Below, piece after piece: positions 15,073 to 23,943 of a DNA stretch of 40,173 nt. Location: positions 1-40,173 of IMG/VR virus record IMGVR_UViG_3300045918_000071; one strand, 5' to 3'. Both the position numbers and the translations under genes were made by a program. Source of the stretch: a virus. The notes below the pieces were generated by a model. It saw only the letters and a list, made by a program, of their open reading frames with translations, ran no database searches and was not told where the DNA came from. Each line of letters starts with the position of its first letter. The first letter of the stretch is position 1.

Positions 15073-15633
15073 ATGATTACAAAGGAACAAATGGCGGAGC
15101 ATGTGGACTACAATCCACTGACCGGTGGGTTCACCTACGTTTTCGGTTCGGCTAAGGTTGGTCGGATGCGTGGTCGACCTGCGGGGGTGCGTGGTCAGCA
15201 CGGTGTGATCAACATTAAAATCGACGGGCGCACAATCGGTGGTCACCGGCTTGCGTGGTTGTCGATTTACGGCGAGTACCCGAACTTCAGCATCGAGCAT
15301 ATCGACGGTGACAAGGGCAACAACAAGATCGACAACCTGCGGCGACTCAGCAGAGGGTACGATATGCCTGCGCTTACTCGAGATAAGTTGTTGTCTGAGT
15401 ATACCTACAGAGATGGTGAGATTTTGAGAGATGGTGAGATTGTCAAAGGCTCAATCATCAACGGATACAGAGTGATATTTATCGACGGTGAAAATCATTA
15501 TTTACAAAGGTTGGTATGGTGGTATCACCACGAGATTCATGGGTTGAGGAGGATATATCACATCAACGGTGTGAAGCGGGACAACCGGATCGAAAACCTT
15601 AAAGCAACTTATGAGAAAGTGAGCTTTTTATGA
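15073..15633 (+). CDS. HNH-family endonuclease with two tandem HNH units
   Basis: From MITKEQMAEHVDYNPLTGGF the 186-residue protein contains two copies of the phage HNH_3-type unit: HRLAWLSIYGEYP...IEHIDGDKGNNKIDNLR (first) and LQRLVWWYHHEIHG...IYHINGVKRDNRIENLK (second). The catalytic-type H before I(D/N)G is present in both. The GGAGAG site favours the ATG at 15073. It is the first gene of the rightward operon and is coupled by ATGA to the next HNH gene. Such genes are often mobile; a packaging role next to terminase is also possible. Confidence 0.82.
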   Translation: MITKEQMAEHVDYNPLTGGFTYVFGSAKVGRMRGRPAGVRGQHGVINIKIDGRTIGGHRLAWLSIYGEYPNFSIEHIDGDKGNNKIDNLRRLSRGYDMPALTRDKLLSEYTYRDGEILRDGEIVKGSIINGYRVIFIDGENHYLQRLVWWYHHEIHGLRRIYHINGVKRDNRIENLKATYEKVSFL

Positions 15634-16094
15634 AAAATATCAGCAGAAATCCTGTGTTATTGCAGGTGCGTATGTTTGATTATCGTGACGGGAAGATGTA
15701 CTTCAAGAACGGTAACCGAATTACTGCGAGCATGCTCGGTACCCAGATCAAGGAGATGGTCTGGGCGTGGCATAACGGTATCAATGACATCGGCTGGATC
15801 AAGCAGATCGACGGTGACAAGGGCAACAACTACATTGAGAACCTGCGCGCAATCAGAACAATCCCTATCTGCGCGAGGTTCAAGTATGTCGACGGGAAAT
15901 TGCGGGGTAGTTCATCGTACATCGATAATGATGGCGCGACTCGTCTGAAGGTTGGGAACATTTACCAACTACAACGTGAGTTGGTGTGGGAGTGGCACAA
16001 CGATGCGATAGGTATCATCATGCCGATTGAAAACATTGACGGTGATGTTACTAATGATCGAATTGAAAACCTTCGACAATTGAGCTTCCTATGA
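15630..16094 (+). CDS. Degenerate tandem HNH protein lacking catalytic histidines
   Basis: The 154-residue protein again has two HNH-like units (IKQIDGDKGNNYIENLR and IENIDGDVTNDRIENLR). The histidine that precedes IDG in active members is Q in the first and N in the second, so nuclease activity is doubtful. The DNA-contacting N..I.NLR helix is kept in both. It ends in LSFL like the previous gene (VSFL), pointing to duplication. Both ends overlap neighbours in ATGA form. Confidence 0.78.
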   Translation: MKNISRNPVLLQVRMFDYRDGKMYFKNGNRITASMLGTQIKEMVWAWHNGINDIGWIKQIDGDKGNNYIENLRAIRTIPICARFKYVDGKLRGSSSYIDNDGATRLKVGNIYQLQRELVWEWHNDAIGIIMPIENIDGDVTNDRIENLRQLSFL

Positions 16095-16423
16095 ACATCA
16101 GAGCCTACTTCAACTACAACAGAGTCACCGGCACGTTCACCAACTTACGTAAGGGTACATTCATCTCGGGTGCTGGACTCTGGGTGGCCGGTACGACATA
16201 CGGCCTCCACCGTCTCGCATGGTGGTGGGTCTACGGTGAACTGCCTCGGTTCCAGATCAAGCACATCAACGGAAACAAGCGCGACAACAGGATCAGCAAC
16301 CTGACGGTGTACTCGAAGCGGTTCGCGTTCGCGATGGAGAACCCGAAAGGTGACGAGATTGCAAAGCAGTTCGCTGACAAGGAAGCGGAAGATTATTTCA
16401 AGAATACGGGGTTTACATTATGA
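16091..16423 (+). CDS. Single-unit HNH endonuclease
   Basis: The 110-residue protein has an N-terminal strand region (FNYNRVTGTFTNLRKG) and one HNH unit: LHRLAWWWVYGELP then IKHINGNKRDNRISNL, with the histidine present. A charged tail (about residues 85-110) follows. It is the third member of the tandem array before the terminase genes and is coupled to the second by ATGA. Confidence 0.82.
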   Translation: MNIRAYFNYNRVTGTFTNLRKGTFISGAGLWVAGTTYGLHRLAWWWVYGELPRFQIKHINGNKRDNRISNLTVYSKRFAFAMENPKGDEIAKQFADKEAEDYFKNTGFTL

Positions 16424-16435
16424 ATTCGATCACTG

Positions 16436-16624
16436 GTGATCAGCAAGACCACAGATTCCTATCGCGACTTGATCTTCGCAGGTATTCGTGATCCTCTTGT
16501 TACACACTTGCACGAACTCAACAATAAGCGTAGAGTCGCGGAACTACAACCTAACCAGGAAGATGAACATGGACGAAATGAATACAGAAGACCAGGGTGG
16601 CACGTCAATCGAGCTGATGATTAA
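16436..16624 (+). CDS. Doubtful small ORF between HNH genes and terminase
   Basis: A GTG-started reading of 62 residues (MISKTTDSYRDLIFAGIRDP...) fills the 145-nt gap between genes and overlaps the next one. Its composition is protein-like, but there is no ribosome-binding site. A 23-residue ORF from ATG 16421 overlaps it in another frame. It may be a gene remnant. Confidence 0.3.
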   Translation: MISKTTDSYRDLIFAGIRDPLVTHLHELNNKRRVAELQPNQEDEHGRNEYRRPGWHVNRADD

Positions 16625-16814
16625 GGCTGACGGCACGATGACCGTGTCCATGGAGGCTGGTGACGTTGAAGGTCAGGAGTCTAACGAGACACCTGCTCGC
16701 GACCTCAACGACGCACTCAGAATCATCTCCCAGCTCGCTGGTGAGGTCATTGCTCAGGCTGGCGGCGCGGACGCAGAGAATACCGCATACGACAGCGAGA
16801 TGGCGGCTCAGTAG
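16569..16814 (+). CDS. Small acidic protein before terS (81 aa)
   Basis: From MDEMNTEDQGGTSIELMIKA the protein shows a short beta hairpin (IELMIKADGTMTVSME), an acidic linker and a C-terminal helix (DLNDALRIISQLAGEVIAQ). AGGA sits 8 nt before the chosen ATG. Small acidic proteins of this kind are common directly upstream of terS; the function is unknown. Confidence 0.65.
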   Translation: MDEMNTEDQGGTSIELMIKADGTMTVSMEAGDVEGQESNETPARDLNDALRIISQLAGEVIAQAGGADAENTAYDSEMAAQ

Positions 16815-16816
16815 TC

Positions 16817-17248
16817 ATGTTAAAACTCACCCCTAAGCAGCAGCTGTTCATCGATGAATACCTTATCGACCTGAATGCTACGCAGGCTGCTATTAGGGCG
16901 GGGTACAGTGTAAAGACTGCTGGAGTCATTGGAATTCAAAACTTAGGCAAACTTAACGTCCGTGATGCTCTGCAGTTGCGGATGAATGATCGAACAAAAC
17001 GCACTGAAATATCAGCAGATTACGTCCTGACTACAATCAGAAACACTATCGAGCGGTGTGCGCAGGCTCAGCCTGTTCTGGATCGCGAAGGTTTCCCAAC
17101 TGGTGAGTACAAGTTCGACTCTGGTGCAGTGCTGAAGGGTGCCGAGCTACTCGGTAAGCACCTGAAGTTATTCACTGATAAAGTTGAAACAACGGGTGCA
17201 GACGGTGGGCCAATCAACCACAGTATTCAAGTCACTTTCGGAAAATGA
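16817..17248 (+). CDS. terS: Terminase small subunit
   Basis: The 143-residue protein opens LTPKQQLFIDEYLIDLNATQAAIRAGYS, the helix-turn-helix signature of the Terminase_2 family; a central helical oligomerisation region and a basic C-terminal strand (QVTFGK) follow. It recognises the packaging site and recruits the large subunit. The stop overlaps the terL start in ATGA form. Only weak Shine-Dalgarno signal is present. Confidence 0.93.
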   Translation: MLKLTPKQQLFIDEYLIDLNATQAAIRAGYSVKTAGVIGIQNLGKLNVRDALQLRMNDRTKRTEISADYVLTTIRNTIERCAQAQPVLDREGFPTGEYKFDSGAVLKGAELLGKHLKLFTDKVETTGADGGPINHSIQVTFGK

Positions 17249-18516
17249 CCGAAGCAAAGTTCCCACCTAAACTGAAGCCGTTATTCGAGGAACACCGTTA
17301 CAAGATTGCATATGGTGGTCGCGGATCCGGTAAAAGTTGGTCGTACGCCAAGGCGTTATTAATCCTTGGTGCATCAGCACCCACCCGTATTCTATGTGCC
17401 CGTGAGATCCAGAAGTCAATCAAGCAATCTGTGCACACACTTCTGTCAGATCAGATAAAGGAACTTGGTCTAGGTAGTTTCTACACCATTCTTGAAACTG
17501 AAATCCGTGGCGCCAATGGTACAAATATATCATTCTCAGGTCTGGCCAGTCACACAGCTGACACGCTGAAGAGCTTCGAGGGTGCCGATTTGGTATGGTG
17601 TGAAGAAGCACAGACGATTAGCAAGAAATCGTGGGACATCCTGATACCTACGATCCGTAAGCCCGGCTCGGAGATTTGGGTAAGCTTTAACCCTGAACTG
17701 GACAGCGATGAAACCTATAAGCGTTTCGTCTTGTCTCCACCACCCGGCGCAGTTGTCATGGAGGTTAATCACTCAGACAACCCGTGGTTCCCTGCTGTAC
17801 TAGAACAGGAGCGCATACACTGCCAGCTCACAAACAAGGAAGACTACGACACAATCTGGGAAGGTAAGTGCCGCACCAGTGTGGTCGGTGCAATCTACGC
17901 TCATGAAGTTGATGCTGCACTGCGCGGCGGTAGAGTGTGCAATGTACCATATGATCCTATGTTGAAAGTTCACACGATTTGGGATCTCGGCTGGAATGAT
18001 TCAATGGCAATCATCTTGTGCCAAAAAATCAGGTCAGAGTTGCGAGTCATCGGCTATATCGAGGACGATCATAAAACGCTCGACTGGTATGTGGCTGAGT
18101 TGAAGAAGTTGAATTATAACTGGGGCAATGATTATCTACCGCATGACGGGAAGACAAAGGACTTCAAGACCGGCAAGAGTGCAGAAGAGATTCTGAAAGC
18201 ATTCAATCGTAAAGTTAAGATCACTCCGCAGATAGGTGTTGAGAATGGAATCAAAGCTGGTCGTATGGCGTTCCCTCGAACATACTTTGACAAGACTAGC
18301 ACTGCTCGACTCGTTGAGTGTCTGAAGCGATACAAGCGGGCAGTAAACCAGCAGACCGGTGAACCAGGGGATCCGGTTCATGATGAGTACAGTCATGGTG
18401 CTGACGTGTGGCGGTATCTTGCGGTCGTAGTTGATCAGCTGGTCAATGAAGAACTGGTCGAAGAATATGTGATCATGAAACCTGTAGCACCCCTCAACTC
18501 ATCGATGGGCTATTGA
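17245..18516 (+). CDS. terL: Terminase large subunit
   Basis: The 423-residue packaging motor has Walker A GGRGSGKS (residues 24-31), Walker B ADLVWCEEAQ with the catalytic E, and a coupling motif WVSFNPE. The RNase H-like nuclease has acidic sites in TIWDLGWNDS, DDHKTLDWY and HDEYSHGADVWRY. It matches Terminase_3/PBSX-like large subunits. It pumps DNA into the procapsid and cuts it. A strong promoter overlaps its stop codon. Confidence 0.95.
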   Translation: MTEAKFPPKLKPLFEEHRYKIAYGGRGSGKSWSYAKALLILGASAPTRILCAREIQKSIKQSVHTLLSDQIKELGLGSFYTILETEIRGANGTNISFSGLASHTADTLKSFEGADLVWCEEAQTISKKSWDILIPTIRKPGSEIWVSFNPELDSDETYKRFVLSPPPGAVVMEVNHSDNPWFPAVLEQERIHCQLTNKEDYDTIWEGKCRTSVVGAIYAHEVDAALRGGRVCNVPYDPMLKVHTIWDLGWNDSMAIILCQKIRSELRVIGYIEDDHKTLDWYVAELKKLNYNWGNDYLPHDGKTKDFKTGKSAEEILKAFNRKVKITPQIGVENGIKAGRMAFPRTYFDKTSTARLVECLKRYKRAVNQQTGEPGDPVHDEYSHGADVWRYLAVVVDQLVNEELVEEYVIMKPVAPLNSSMGY

Positions 18517-18540
18517 CACGCCTAACATAACGCCTATAAT
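18513..18540 (+). promoter_or_regulatory. Near-perfect sigma70 promoter for the structural genes
   Basis: TTGACA (18513-18518) and TATAAT (18535-18540), both exact consensus hexamers, are 16 nt apart. The -35 overlaps the terL stop. It drives the gene at 18567 and likely the virion operon. Confidence 0.88.
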
Positions 18541-18566
18541 CGCGCAACCCCAATAGGAGTATTATT

Positions 18567-18914
18567 ATGAAAATCAGCACAGCAACAGGTCAGTCACTCG
18601 ACGCAGTCGCCATCTCCGGACGTGTCGTCGTCGCTCAACAAGTCATCATCTGCCCGATCACAACCGGTGTCACCCTCGCATCACTCTGCACTGGTGCAAT
18701 CATCCCCGCTGGCGCGGTAGCCGTCGAGATCATGGCTGACGGTGGTGCGATCCGATTAAGTCTGAAGCAGGGTCAGCTCGCTACTGTTGCAATCGGTATG
18801 CCGTTGGCAGACCAGACCAGTCGCGTGATCGACAGCAACCTTGCGTCCGTGAGTGTGATATCCGGTGCAGCTGCTGCGGTTAATGCACAGGTCATTTTCT
18901 ACGACCGTGTTTAA
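18567..18914 (+). CDS. Small probable virion protein (115 aa)
   Basis: The protein (MKISTATGQSLDAVAISGRV...) is almost all beta-strand and small residues, with GVTLASLCTGAIIPAGAVA and MADGGAIRLSLKQGQ. This resembles capsid-decoration or spike-base domains, but no family is certain. AGGAG precedes the ATG, and the gene follows a consensus promoter 26 nt upstream, so high expression is expected. Confidence 0.55.
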   Translation: MKISTATGQSLDAVAISGRVVVAQQVIICPITTGVTLASLCTGAIIPAGAVAVEIMADGGAIRLSLKQGQLATVAIGMPLADQTSRVIDSNLASVSVISGAAAAVNAQVIFYDRV

Positions 18915-18919
18915 ATAGT

Positions 18920-18947
18920 TTGCAAATACTCAGAACCTGAGTACAAT
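18920..18947 (+). promoter_or_regulatory. Second rightward promoter before the portal gene
   Basis: TTGCAA (18920-18925) and TACAAT (18942-18947) are 16 nt apart. The spacer forms a 7-bp hairpin (TACTCAG / CTGAGTA) that could instead act as an operator. A second small stem (GCGTC / GACGC) lies just before the portal ribosome-binding site. Confidence 0.5.
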
Positions 18948-18996
18948 CAGAAAAGCAGCGTCGTGATGACGCAGCATTCCCATCGAAGGAGTTGTT

Positions 18997-21264
18997 TTGG
19001 GCAGAGAAATACCTCAAGAAGTCCAGCAGATGCTGGAACTTCATAAGCTTAAAAAAGAGGAGCGACTCGACGCTCTGGGAAAGATCGTCGCACTCCGACG
19101 GTCTGAAGCTGTTGCTGCTCGTAAAGAATCAGGCATTGAACGTGTATGGAAAGAGGACGAGGAATACTACCTCGGAATTGATGACGCGAACCGTGCCACT
19201 GCAACCTACACCAAGTCACCTGACTCAAGTGGTGGGTTGTCGTCTGCTGGTAAATCAACCGGCAACAGATGTACTGCATTCTTCAATGCCACCCGCCAAT
19301 TCGTTGACTCTGCCGCTGCTCGCATGGGTGATATTCTGCTGCCTGCTGGTGACTGGAATTTCTCAATCCGTGCTACCCCTGTTCCCGACCTGATCGACGT
19401 AAAGTCAAGCACTCAGCCTGTCGTCAGTCAAACTGGTCCTGTTGCCCCTAACCCAGACGGCACACCTTACACGGTCGGTCAGTTCGCCAAGGAAGAAATC
19501 AGTGATGCTGATGCACGTGCGCAGAAAGCTGAGGTGCGGATCCGCGACTGGCTGACTGAGTGCAACTATCACACCGAAGTGCGCAAGGTGATCGATCTCT
19601 CTGCGATGAAGGGTACCGGCATAATCCGTGGCGCATTCCCGACCGTCAGCAAGGTTCGCTCGGTATCGAACGGTGAGCTGACTATCAAGTACGAAACAAA
19701 GCCAGGAAGTAAGCAGGTTGATTGCGAGAACTTTTTCCCTGATCCGAACTGCGGTGACAACATCCAGAACGGTGAGTTTTGCATTGAGCGTGATTACTTC
19801 ACTGCACGCCAGCTGCGTGGATTGATGGATGATCCGAGCTACATGGCCAACCGCATCCAGAAGGTGCTTGAGGAAGGCGTCGACGATTCGAACAAAGAAT
19901 TGAACAAGGACACGAAGGACAGCGACCGGTTCCCTGTCTGGTACTACTTCGGCAACATCGACATCGAAGACCTGAAGTGCATGCCGAAGAGTGGCGCAGA
20001 TGACAATACGGCTGGCGACATGGTGCCTGCTGTCGTCGTCATGGTCAACAACACAGTGATCAAAGGTCACCTCGCACCCCTTGATAACGATGAATTCCCG
20101 TATGACATAATGGCATGGCAGCGGGTCCCTGGCTCAATCTGGGGTATCGGTGTAGCGCGTCAGGCGAGAGTACCACAGGACATGCTCAATGCATCCGCAC
20201 GTGCACTGATGAACAATGCAGGACTGTCGTCTGCACCACAGATTGTCGTTCGTCGGTCAGCTGTCCGTCCGTCTGATGGTGAGTGGTCACTGCTGCCGGG
20301 CAAGATCTGGTTCACGACCGAAGAAGCTGATACGCGCAGCGTCTCTGACGCATTCACCTCGGTTGTCATCCCATCGATGCAGGCAGAGCTGTCCGCAAAC
20401 ATTCAGCTGGCCATGAAGTTCATGGAAGACGCAACGGGTGTCAGCTTCATGCTGCAAGGTCAGCAAGGCTCAGCACCTGACACTGTCGGCGGCATGACTC
20501 TGCTGCACAACAACGCTTCATCGCTGCTGCGTCGCATCGCTCGCGTGTTCGATGAGTCGGTCACTGAGCCTCACATTCGTCGTTACTACGACTGGCTGCT
20601 GATACATGGTGAAGACGACGAGAAGGGTGACCTGCATATCGAGGCTATCGGCTCAACTGCGCTTGTTGAGCGTGAGATTCAATCACAACAAGCAGCACAG
20701 ATTCTGCAGATGTCACTGAATCCTATCTTCGAGATGTCACCGAAGAAGGCGAAAGATGAACTGCTGCGCAGCTGGCGCTTCGATCCTAAGAAGTTCGACC
20801 TGTCTGAGGAAGAGAAACAAGCAGCTAAACAGCAACAGCCTGCGCCGGCGCCTGCTGTACAGGCTGCGCAGATCCGTGCTGCGTCTGCTGAGAAGATTGC
20901 AGCTGCCAACGCAGTGCACGATCAACAGACGACTGCAGCAGAGCTGGATCATGATGAGCAGATTGCTAAGATGGATACCGACCGCGATACAGTATATGTA
21001 CAAGCTCAGACTGCGCGTGATCAGATGACTTATCAGTCTCGCATAGATGAGCTGCAGTTGCGCGAACGTCTGGCAATGATGGACTACGCCAACAAGCACC
21101 AGATCACGTTGGATAACGTCAAGGCTAAGCTGTCAGAGACAGTGATGAAATTAAACGTCCAGAAGCAACTGGCCGCAGCTGACATGCACTCGAAGACACC
21201 GGTTATCACACCACCTGTAGAGATACCAGGACGTGCACAGGTAGGACATGCGTATGAGCAGTGA
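18997..21264 (+). CDS. Portal (head-tail connector) protein
   Basis: The 755-residue protein begins at TTG with AAGGAG 6-7 nt upstream (MGREIPQEVQQMLELHKLKK). It has the podovirus portal pattern: KWxxDExYYxG-like start (WKEDEEYYLGIDD), FFNATRQFVDSAAARMGDIL, NFFPDPNCGDNIQNGEFC, a WGIGVARQARVPQDMLNA crown/stem helix and LQGQQGSAPDTVGGMTLL. After about residue 610 a long alanine/glutamine coiled coil continues to the C-terminus and could form the barrel that reaches into the capsid. Twelve copies form the DNA channel. Position after terL and before scaffold is standard. Confidence 0.9.
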   Translation: MGREIPQEVQQMLELHKLKKEERLDALGKIVALRRSEAVAARKESGIERVWKEDEEYYLGIDDANRATATYTKSPDSSGGLSSAGKSTGNRCTAFFNATRQFVDSAAARMGDILLPAGDWNFSIRATPVPDLIDVKSSTQPVVSQTGPVAPNPDGTPYTVGQFAKEEISDADARAQKAEVRIRDWLTECNYHTEVRKVIDLSAMKGTGIIRGAFPTVSKVRSVSNGELTIKYETKPGSKQVDCENFFPDPNCGDNIQNGEFCIERDYFTARQLRGLMDDPSYMANRIQKVLEEGVDDSNKELNKDTKDSDRFPVWYYFGNIDIEDLKCMPKSGADDNTAGDMVPAVVVMVNNTVIKGHLAPLDNDEFPYDIMAWQRVPGSIWGIGVARQARVPQDMLNASARALMNNAGLSSAPQIVVRRSAVRPSDGEWSLLPGKIWFTTEEADTRSVSDAFTSVVIPSMQAELSANIQLAMKFMEDATGVSFMLQGQQGSAPDTVGGMTLLHNNASSLLRRIARVFDESVTEPHIRRYYDWLLIHGEDDEKGDLHIEAIGSTALVEREIQSQQAAQILQMSLNPIFEMSPKKAKDELLRSWRFDPKKFDLSEEEKQAAKQQQPAPAPAVQAAQIRAASAEKIAAANAVHDQQTTAAELDHDEQIAKMDTDRDTVYVQAQTARDQMTYQSRIDELQLRERLAMMDYANKHQITLDNVKAKLSETVMKLNVQKQLAAADMHSKTPVITPPVEIPGRAQVGHAYEQ

Positions 21265-21451
21265 CTTCACCCTCACCAACCAAGAGCGCGACAGTGCGCT
21301 GTGGAAGCGGCTGAACGCTCACCTTGAGTCACGGATCGACATGATGCGTCGGCAGAACGACACATCACTGACTGAAACAGAGACAGAAAGATTACGCGGA
21401 CGCATTGCGTTTGCAAAAGAATTACAGGCTTTAAACAACACACCCGACTGA
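21254..21451 (+). CDS. Small helical protein between portal and scaffold (65 aa)
   Basis: The protein (MSSDFTLTNQERDSALWKRL...) is one long charged helix pair with RLRGRIAFAKELQAL at the end. Small ORFs of this kind commonly follow the portal gene in podoviruses. It overlaps the portal 3' end; I choose the second ATG with AGGA 7 nt upstream. Confidence 0.65.
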   Translation: MSSDFTLTNQERDSALWKRLNAHLESRIDMMRRQNDTSLTETETERLRGRIAFAKELQALNNTPD

Positions 21452-21477
21452 GAGGCCGAGTGCATTAGGAGTAGAAG

Positions 21478-22281
21478 ATGGAAGACTTAGAACAGGAAGC
21501 ATTTTTAGCTGAGATGACAGCTGATGACGAAGCTCCACCCGCTGACGCGCAAGCGCCGGTAGTTGAAGAGGTAGTCGAGGCTGTACCAGTCCGCAAAGAA
21601 GTGATCGCGGGTTACACCGAAGAAGAAGTCAGAGAAGCACTCTCCCAAATTGGGAAACTTCAAAAGAGTTTGGACACAGTCAACGGTACTTATGGATCTC
21701 GTCTGGACAATCAGCAAAAGGTTATCGATGAATTACGGCAACGCGGTTCTACTGTCGGTGGTTTAACCACTGACAAACTTACCAGATTGTCGAAGGAATT
21801 CCCCGAGATCGCTGAGATGCTTGCTTCAGATTTAAGTGAGTACGTCACACAGGGTGCGGCACCACAGTTTGACCCAGAGATCATCGAGCGGTCAGTCTCT
21901 ACCAAGATGCAGTTGGTCGAGGAACGGATCGCAGCGAAGGAAAGAGAACTGGAACTACGCGCCCTGACAAGAGCACACCGTGACTGGCGGGATGTTGCAG
22001 CATTTGAGCAGTCTGCTGATGGGTCGATCGCATGGAAAAATCAGGCGTTCGGCAAGTGGGTAGATAGTCAACCTGCAGAAGTTAAGACGCAATTGCTTAA
22101 CAGCAATGATGCGGACTACCTCTCTGACAGATTGACTGAGTTCAAGGCTATCAAGCCGAAGGTCGCAAACAAGGAAGTAATCGAGGCTGCAGTTCGCCCT
22201 CGCGGAGTTCAGGGGCGTGTCGCCGCTGATCCAGAGTTGGATGAAGATGCAGCATATAGAGCCGAAATGGCTCGACGTTAA
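21478..22281 (+). CDS. Scaffolding protein
   Basis: The 267-residue protein is highly charged, with an acidic, proline-rich start (residues 1-40), a central coiled coil (about 45-150), and a basic tail ending in DAAYRAEMARR. This layout and its place directly before the major capsid gene are the hallmarks of scaffold proteins, which guide procapsid assembly and are then lost. It also has an IAWKNQAFGKWVDSQP segment typical of this family. Confidence 0.82.
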   Translation: MEDLEQEAFLAEMTADDEAPPADAQAPVVEEVVEAVPVRKEVIAGYTEEEVREALSQIGKLQKSLDTVNGTYGSRLDNQQKVIDELRQRGSTVGGLTTDKLTRLSKEFPEIAEMLASDLSEYVTQGAAPQFDPEIIERSVSTKMQLVEERIAAKERELELRALTRAHRDWRDVAAFEQSADGSIAWKNQAFGKWVDSQPAEVKTQLLNSNDADYLSDRLTEFKAIKPKVANKEVIEAAVRPRGVQGRVAADPELDEDAAYRAEMARR

Positions 22282-22303
22282 TTTTAATTAAAGGAGTATT
22301 ACC

Positions 22304-23383
22304 ATGGCAATCCAAGGCTTTACACTCACACCTCAGCGTGTAGGTATCATCAAGGGTCGTATGATGAAGTCGGCAATCCCCCGTGTAGTTCTGGGCACTG
22401 TCGGTGAAAACGATGACTTCAAGGCGAACACTGGCGACACAGTCAAATATCGTCGTATCCTGAACAAGGGTAACACTGCAGCTCAGCCGAACCGCTTCTT
22501 CCAAGATGCGGCCGGTGACCGTGCTCAACAGTACGCAACCGACCATCTGACAGCTGAAGGCGTGACCTCTGCTGCCGAGTCGATCACAGTGCAGGACATC
22601 TCTGCAACCCTGCAACAGTATAACGTGCTGTACGGTTACACTGACAAGACGTTCGACCTGTACGAAGATGATATCCCTAAGGCGATGACAACCTTGACTG
22701 GCCAGCGCGTTGCTCTGGTTCACGAGATGGTTCTGTTCGGCGTGCTGAAGGGCTGCACCAACAAGTTCTACGGCGGCACGGGTACATCTCGCGCAACTGT
22801 GAACGGTACAATCAGCCTGATCGGTCTGCGTAAGATCGCTCGTTCACTGGCAGCTAACCATGCTGAGCCAATCGACAAGATGACCAAGTTTATCGCCGCA
22901 AGCGGTAACTACGGCACATCCGCTGTTGAGCGTTGCTTCCCTGTGTTCATCTCGACTGACCTGCATCCTGACGTTCGTGACCTGCCAGGATTTATCCCTG
23001 TTGCAAAGTACAGCGATCCTAACAAAGCAGTTGCAGGTGAATTCGGTTCTTGCGAAGAGTTCCGCTTCATCTCCAGCCCTGAGTTGGTTGCTGTTCAAGA
23101 TGGTGGCGCTGCCGTTGCTGGCTCCGTACCGGCACTGTTGTCTACCACTGGCACCTTCGCTGACGTGTACCAAGCAATCGTTGGTTCACAGGACGCATGG
23201 GGTCACATCGGCCTGAGCGGTAAGCAGTTGGATATCACTGCTCTGCCACCTGGTCAAAAGGACAAAGCAGATCCACAAGGTCAACGCGGTTATGTTGGTG
23301 CCAAGTTCTACTACAACGCAGTCGTTCTGAACAACCTTCAGATGGCAGTGTATGAAGTAGCAACCAACGCTCTGACGGCCTAA
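22304..23383 (+). CDS. Major capsid protein, N4-gp56 type
   Basis: The 359-residue protein matches the N4-gp56-like HK97-fold capsid family: KMxxxAIPRVVLG-type start, DTVKYRRILN, DISATLQQYNVLYGYTDKTF, LVHEMVLFGVLKGCTNKFYG and a C-terminal KFYYNAVVLNNLQMAVYEVA. AAGGAG is present upstream. A hairpin follows the gene, and two related accessory genes come next. It forms the icosahedral shell. Confidence 0.92.
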   Translation: MAIQGFTLTPQRVGIIKGRMMKSAIPRVVLGTVGENDDFKANTGDTVKYRRILNKGNTAAQPNRFFQDAAGDRAQQYATDHLTAEGVTSAAESITVQDISATLQQYNVLYGYTDKTFDLYEDDIPKAMTTLTGQRVALVHEMVLFGVLKGCTNKFYGGTGTSRATVNGTISLIGLRKIARSLAANHAEPIDKMTKFIAASGNYGTSAVERCFPVFISTDLHPDVRDLPGFIPVAKYSDPNKAVAGEFGSCEEFRFISSPELVAVQDGGAAVAGSVPALLSTTGTFADVYQAIVGSQDAWGHIGLSGKQLDITALPPGQKDKADPQGQRGYVGAKFYYNAVVLNNLQMAVYEVATNALTA

Positions 23384-23389
23384 TCCATA

Positions 23390-23409
23390 GGGCCGGGTAA
23401 TACCGGCCC
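23390..23409 (+). promoter_or_regulatory. Hairpin after the capsid gene
   Basis: A perfect 7-bp GC stem (GGGCCGG / CCGGCCC) with a 6-nt loop starts 7 nt after the capsid stop. Only ACTTTAG follows, so termination would be partial at most; it may stabilise the capsid mRNA. Confidence 0.55.
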
Positions 23410-23428
23410 ACTTTAGAAAGGAATCATT

Positions 23429-23932
23429 ATGGAAAAGCTATCACCCCGGATGAGTTCGTTATCAGACAAGCGAGGTGCTATTGACCTTCTTAAGATACTT
23501 ACGGATATTTATAATCGCATGAACTCGGTTCTGTTCAGCACCGCCGGTCTGGCTATTGCTACCACGACGACAGCCGTCAAGATTGGTACCGCGTTCTCTG
23601 CATCCGTGCAAGGCGTGTTGCAGTCTGTAGCAATTACTGACAATGCTTTTGTACTGTCCGGAACTATCCCAACCGCCACTCAGAACATTTTCGTGTTCTC
23701 AATGGATAAGGCTGGTGTATTGTTCTCACAGATGGGTACCGGTGCTGCAACTTTGGCTGGCGTCAAGTGGCCGAACGTACCTACAACTCGCACCGTGCTG
23801 GGCTATGTTGTTGTAGCCAACGCAACCGGCGCGAACTTCGTAGGCGGCACCACTGCACTGAGCGCAGTTTCAATCACAACAACTTACGTCAACACCGTTG
23901 GCGCATTCGACCCTAACGCATCAATCGTCTAA
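23429..23932 (+). CDS. Capsid accessory (decoration-like) protein 1
   Basis: The 167-residue protein has an N-terminal helix (MSSLSDKRGAIDLLKILTDI), then a threonine/alanine/valine-rich beta domain with IFVFSMDKAGVLFSQMG and KWPNVPTTRTVLGYVVV. Its beta part aligns by pattern with the next gene. Composition and place after the capsid gene suggest a decoration or head-surface protein, with the N-terminal helix as a possible anchor. No enzyme motif is present. Confidence 0.6.
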   Translation: MEKLSPRMSSLSDKRGAIDLLKILTDIYNRMNSVLFSTAGLAIATTTTAVKIGTAFSASVQGVLQSVAITDNAFVLSGTIPTATQNIFVFSMDKAGVLFSQMGTGAATLAGVKWPNVPTTRTVLGYVVVANATGANFVGGTTALSAVSITTTYVNTVGAFDPNASIV

Positions 23933-23943
23933 GGAGTATCACA

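Noticed and set aside
19405-20070. 221-residue minus-strand ORF opposite the portal gene
   Set aside because: It mirrors the portal coding sequence, whose codon bias leaves the antisense frame open; no start signal or domain is seen.
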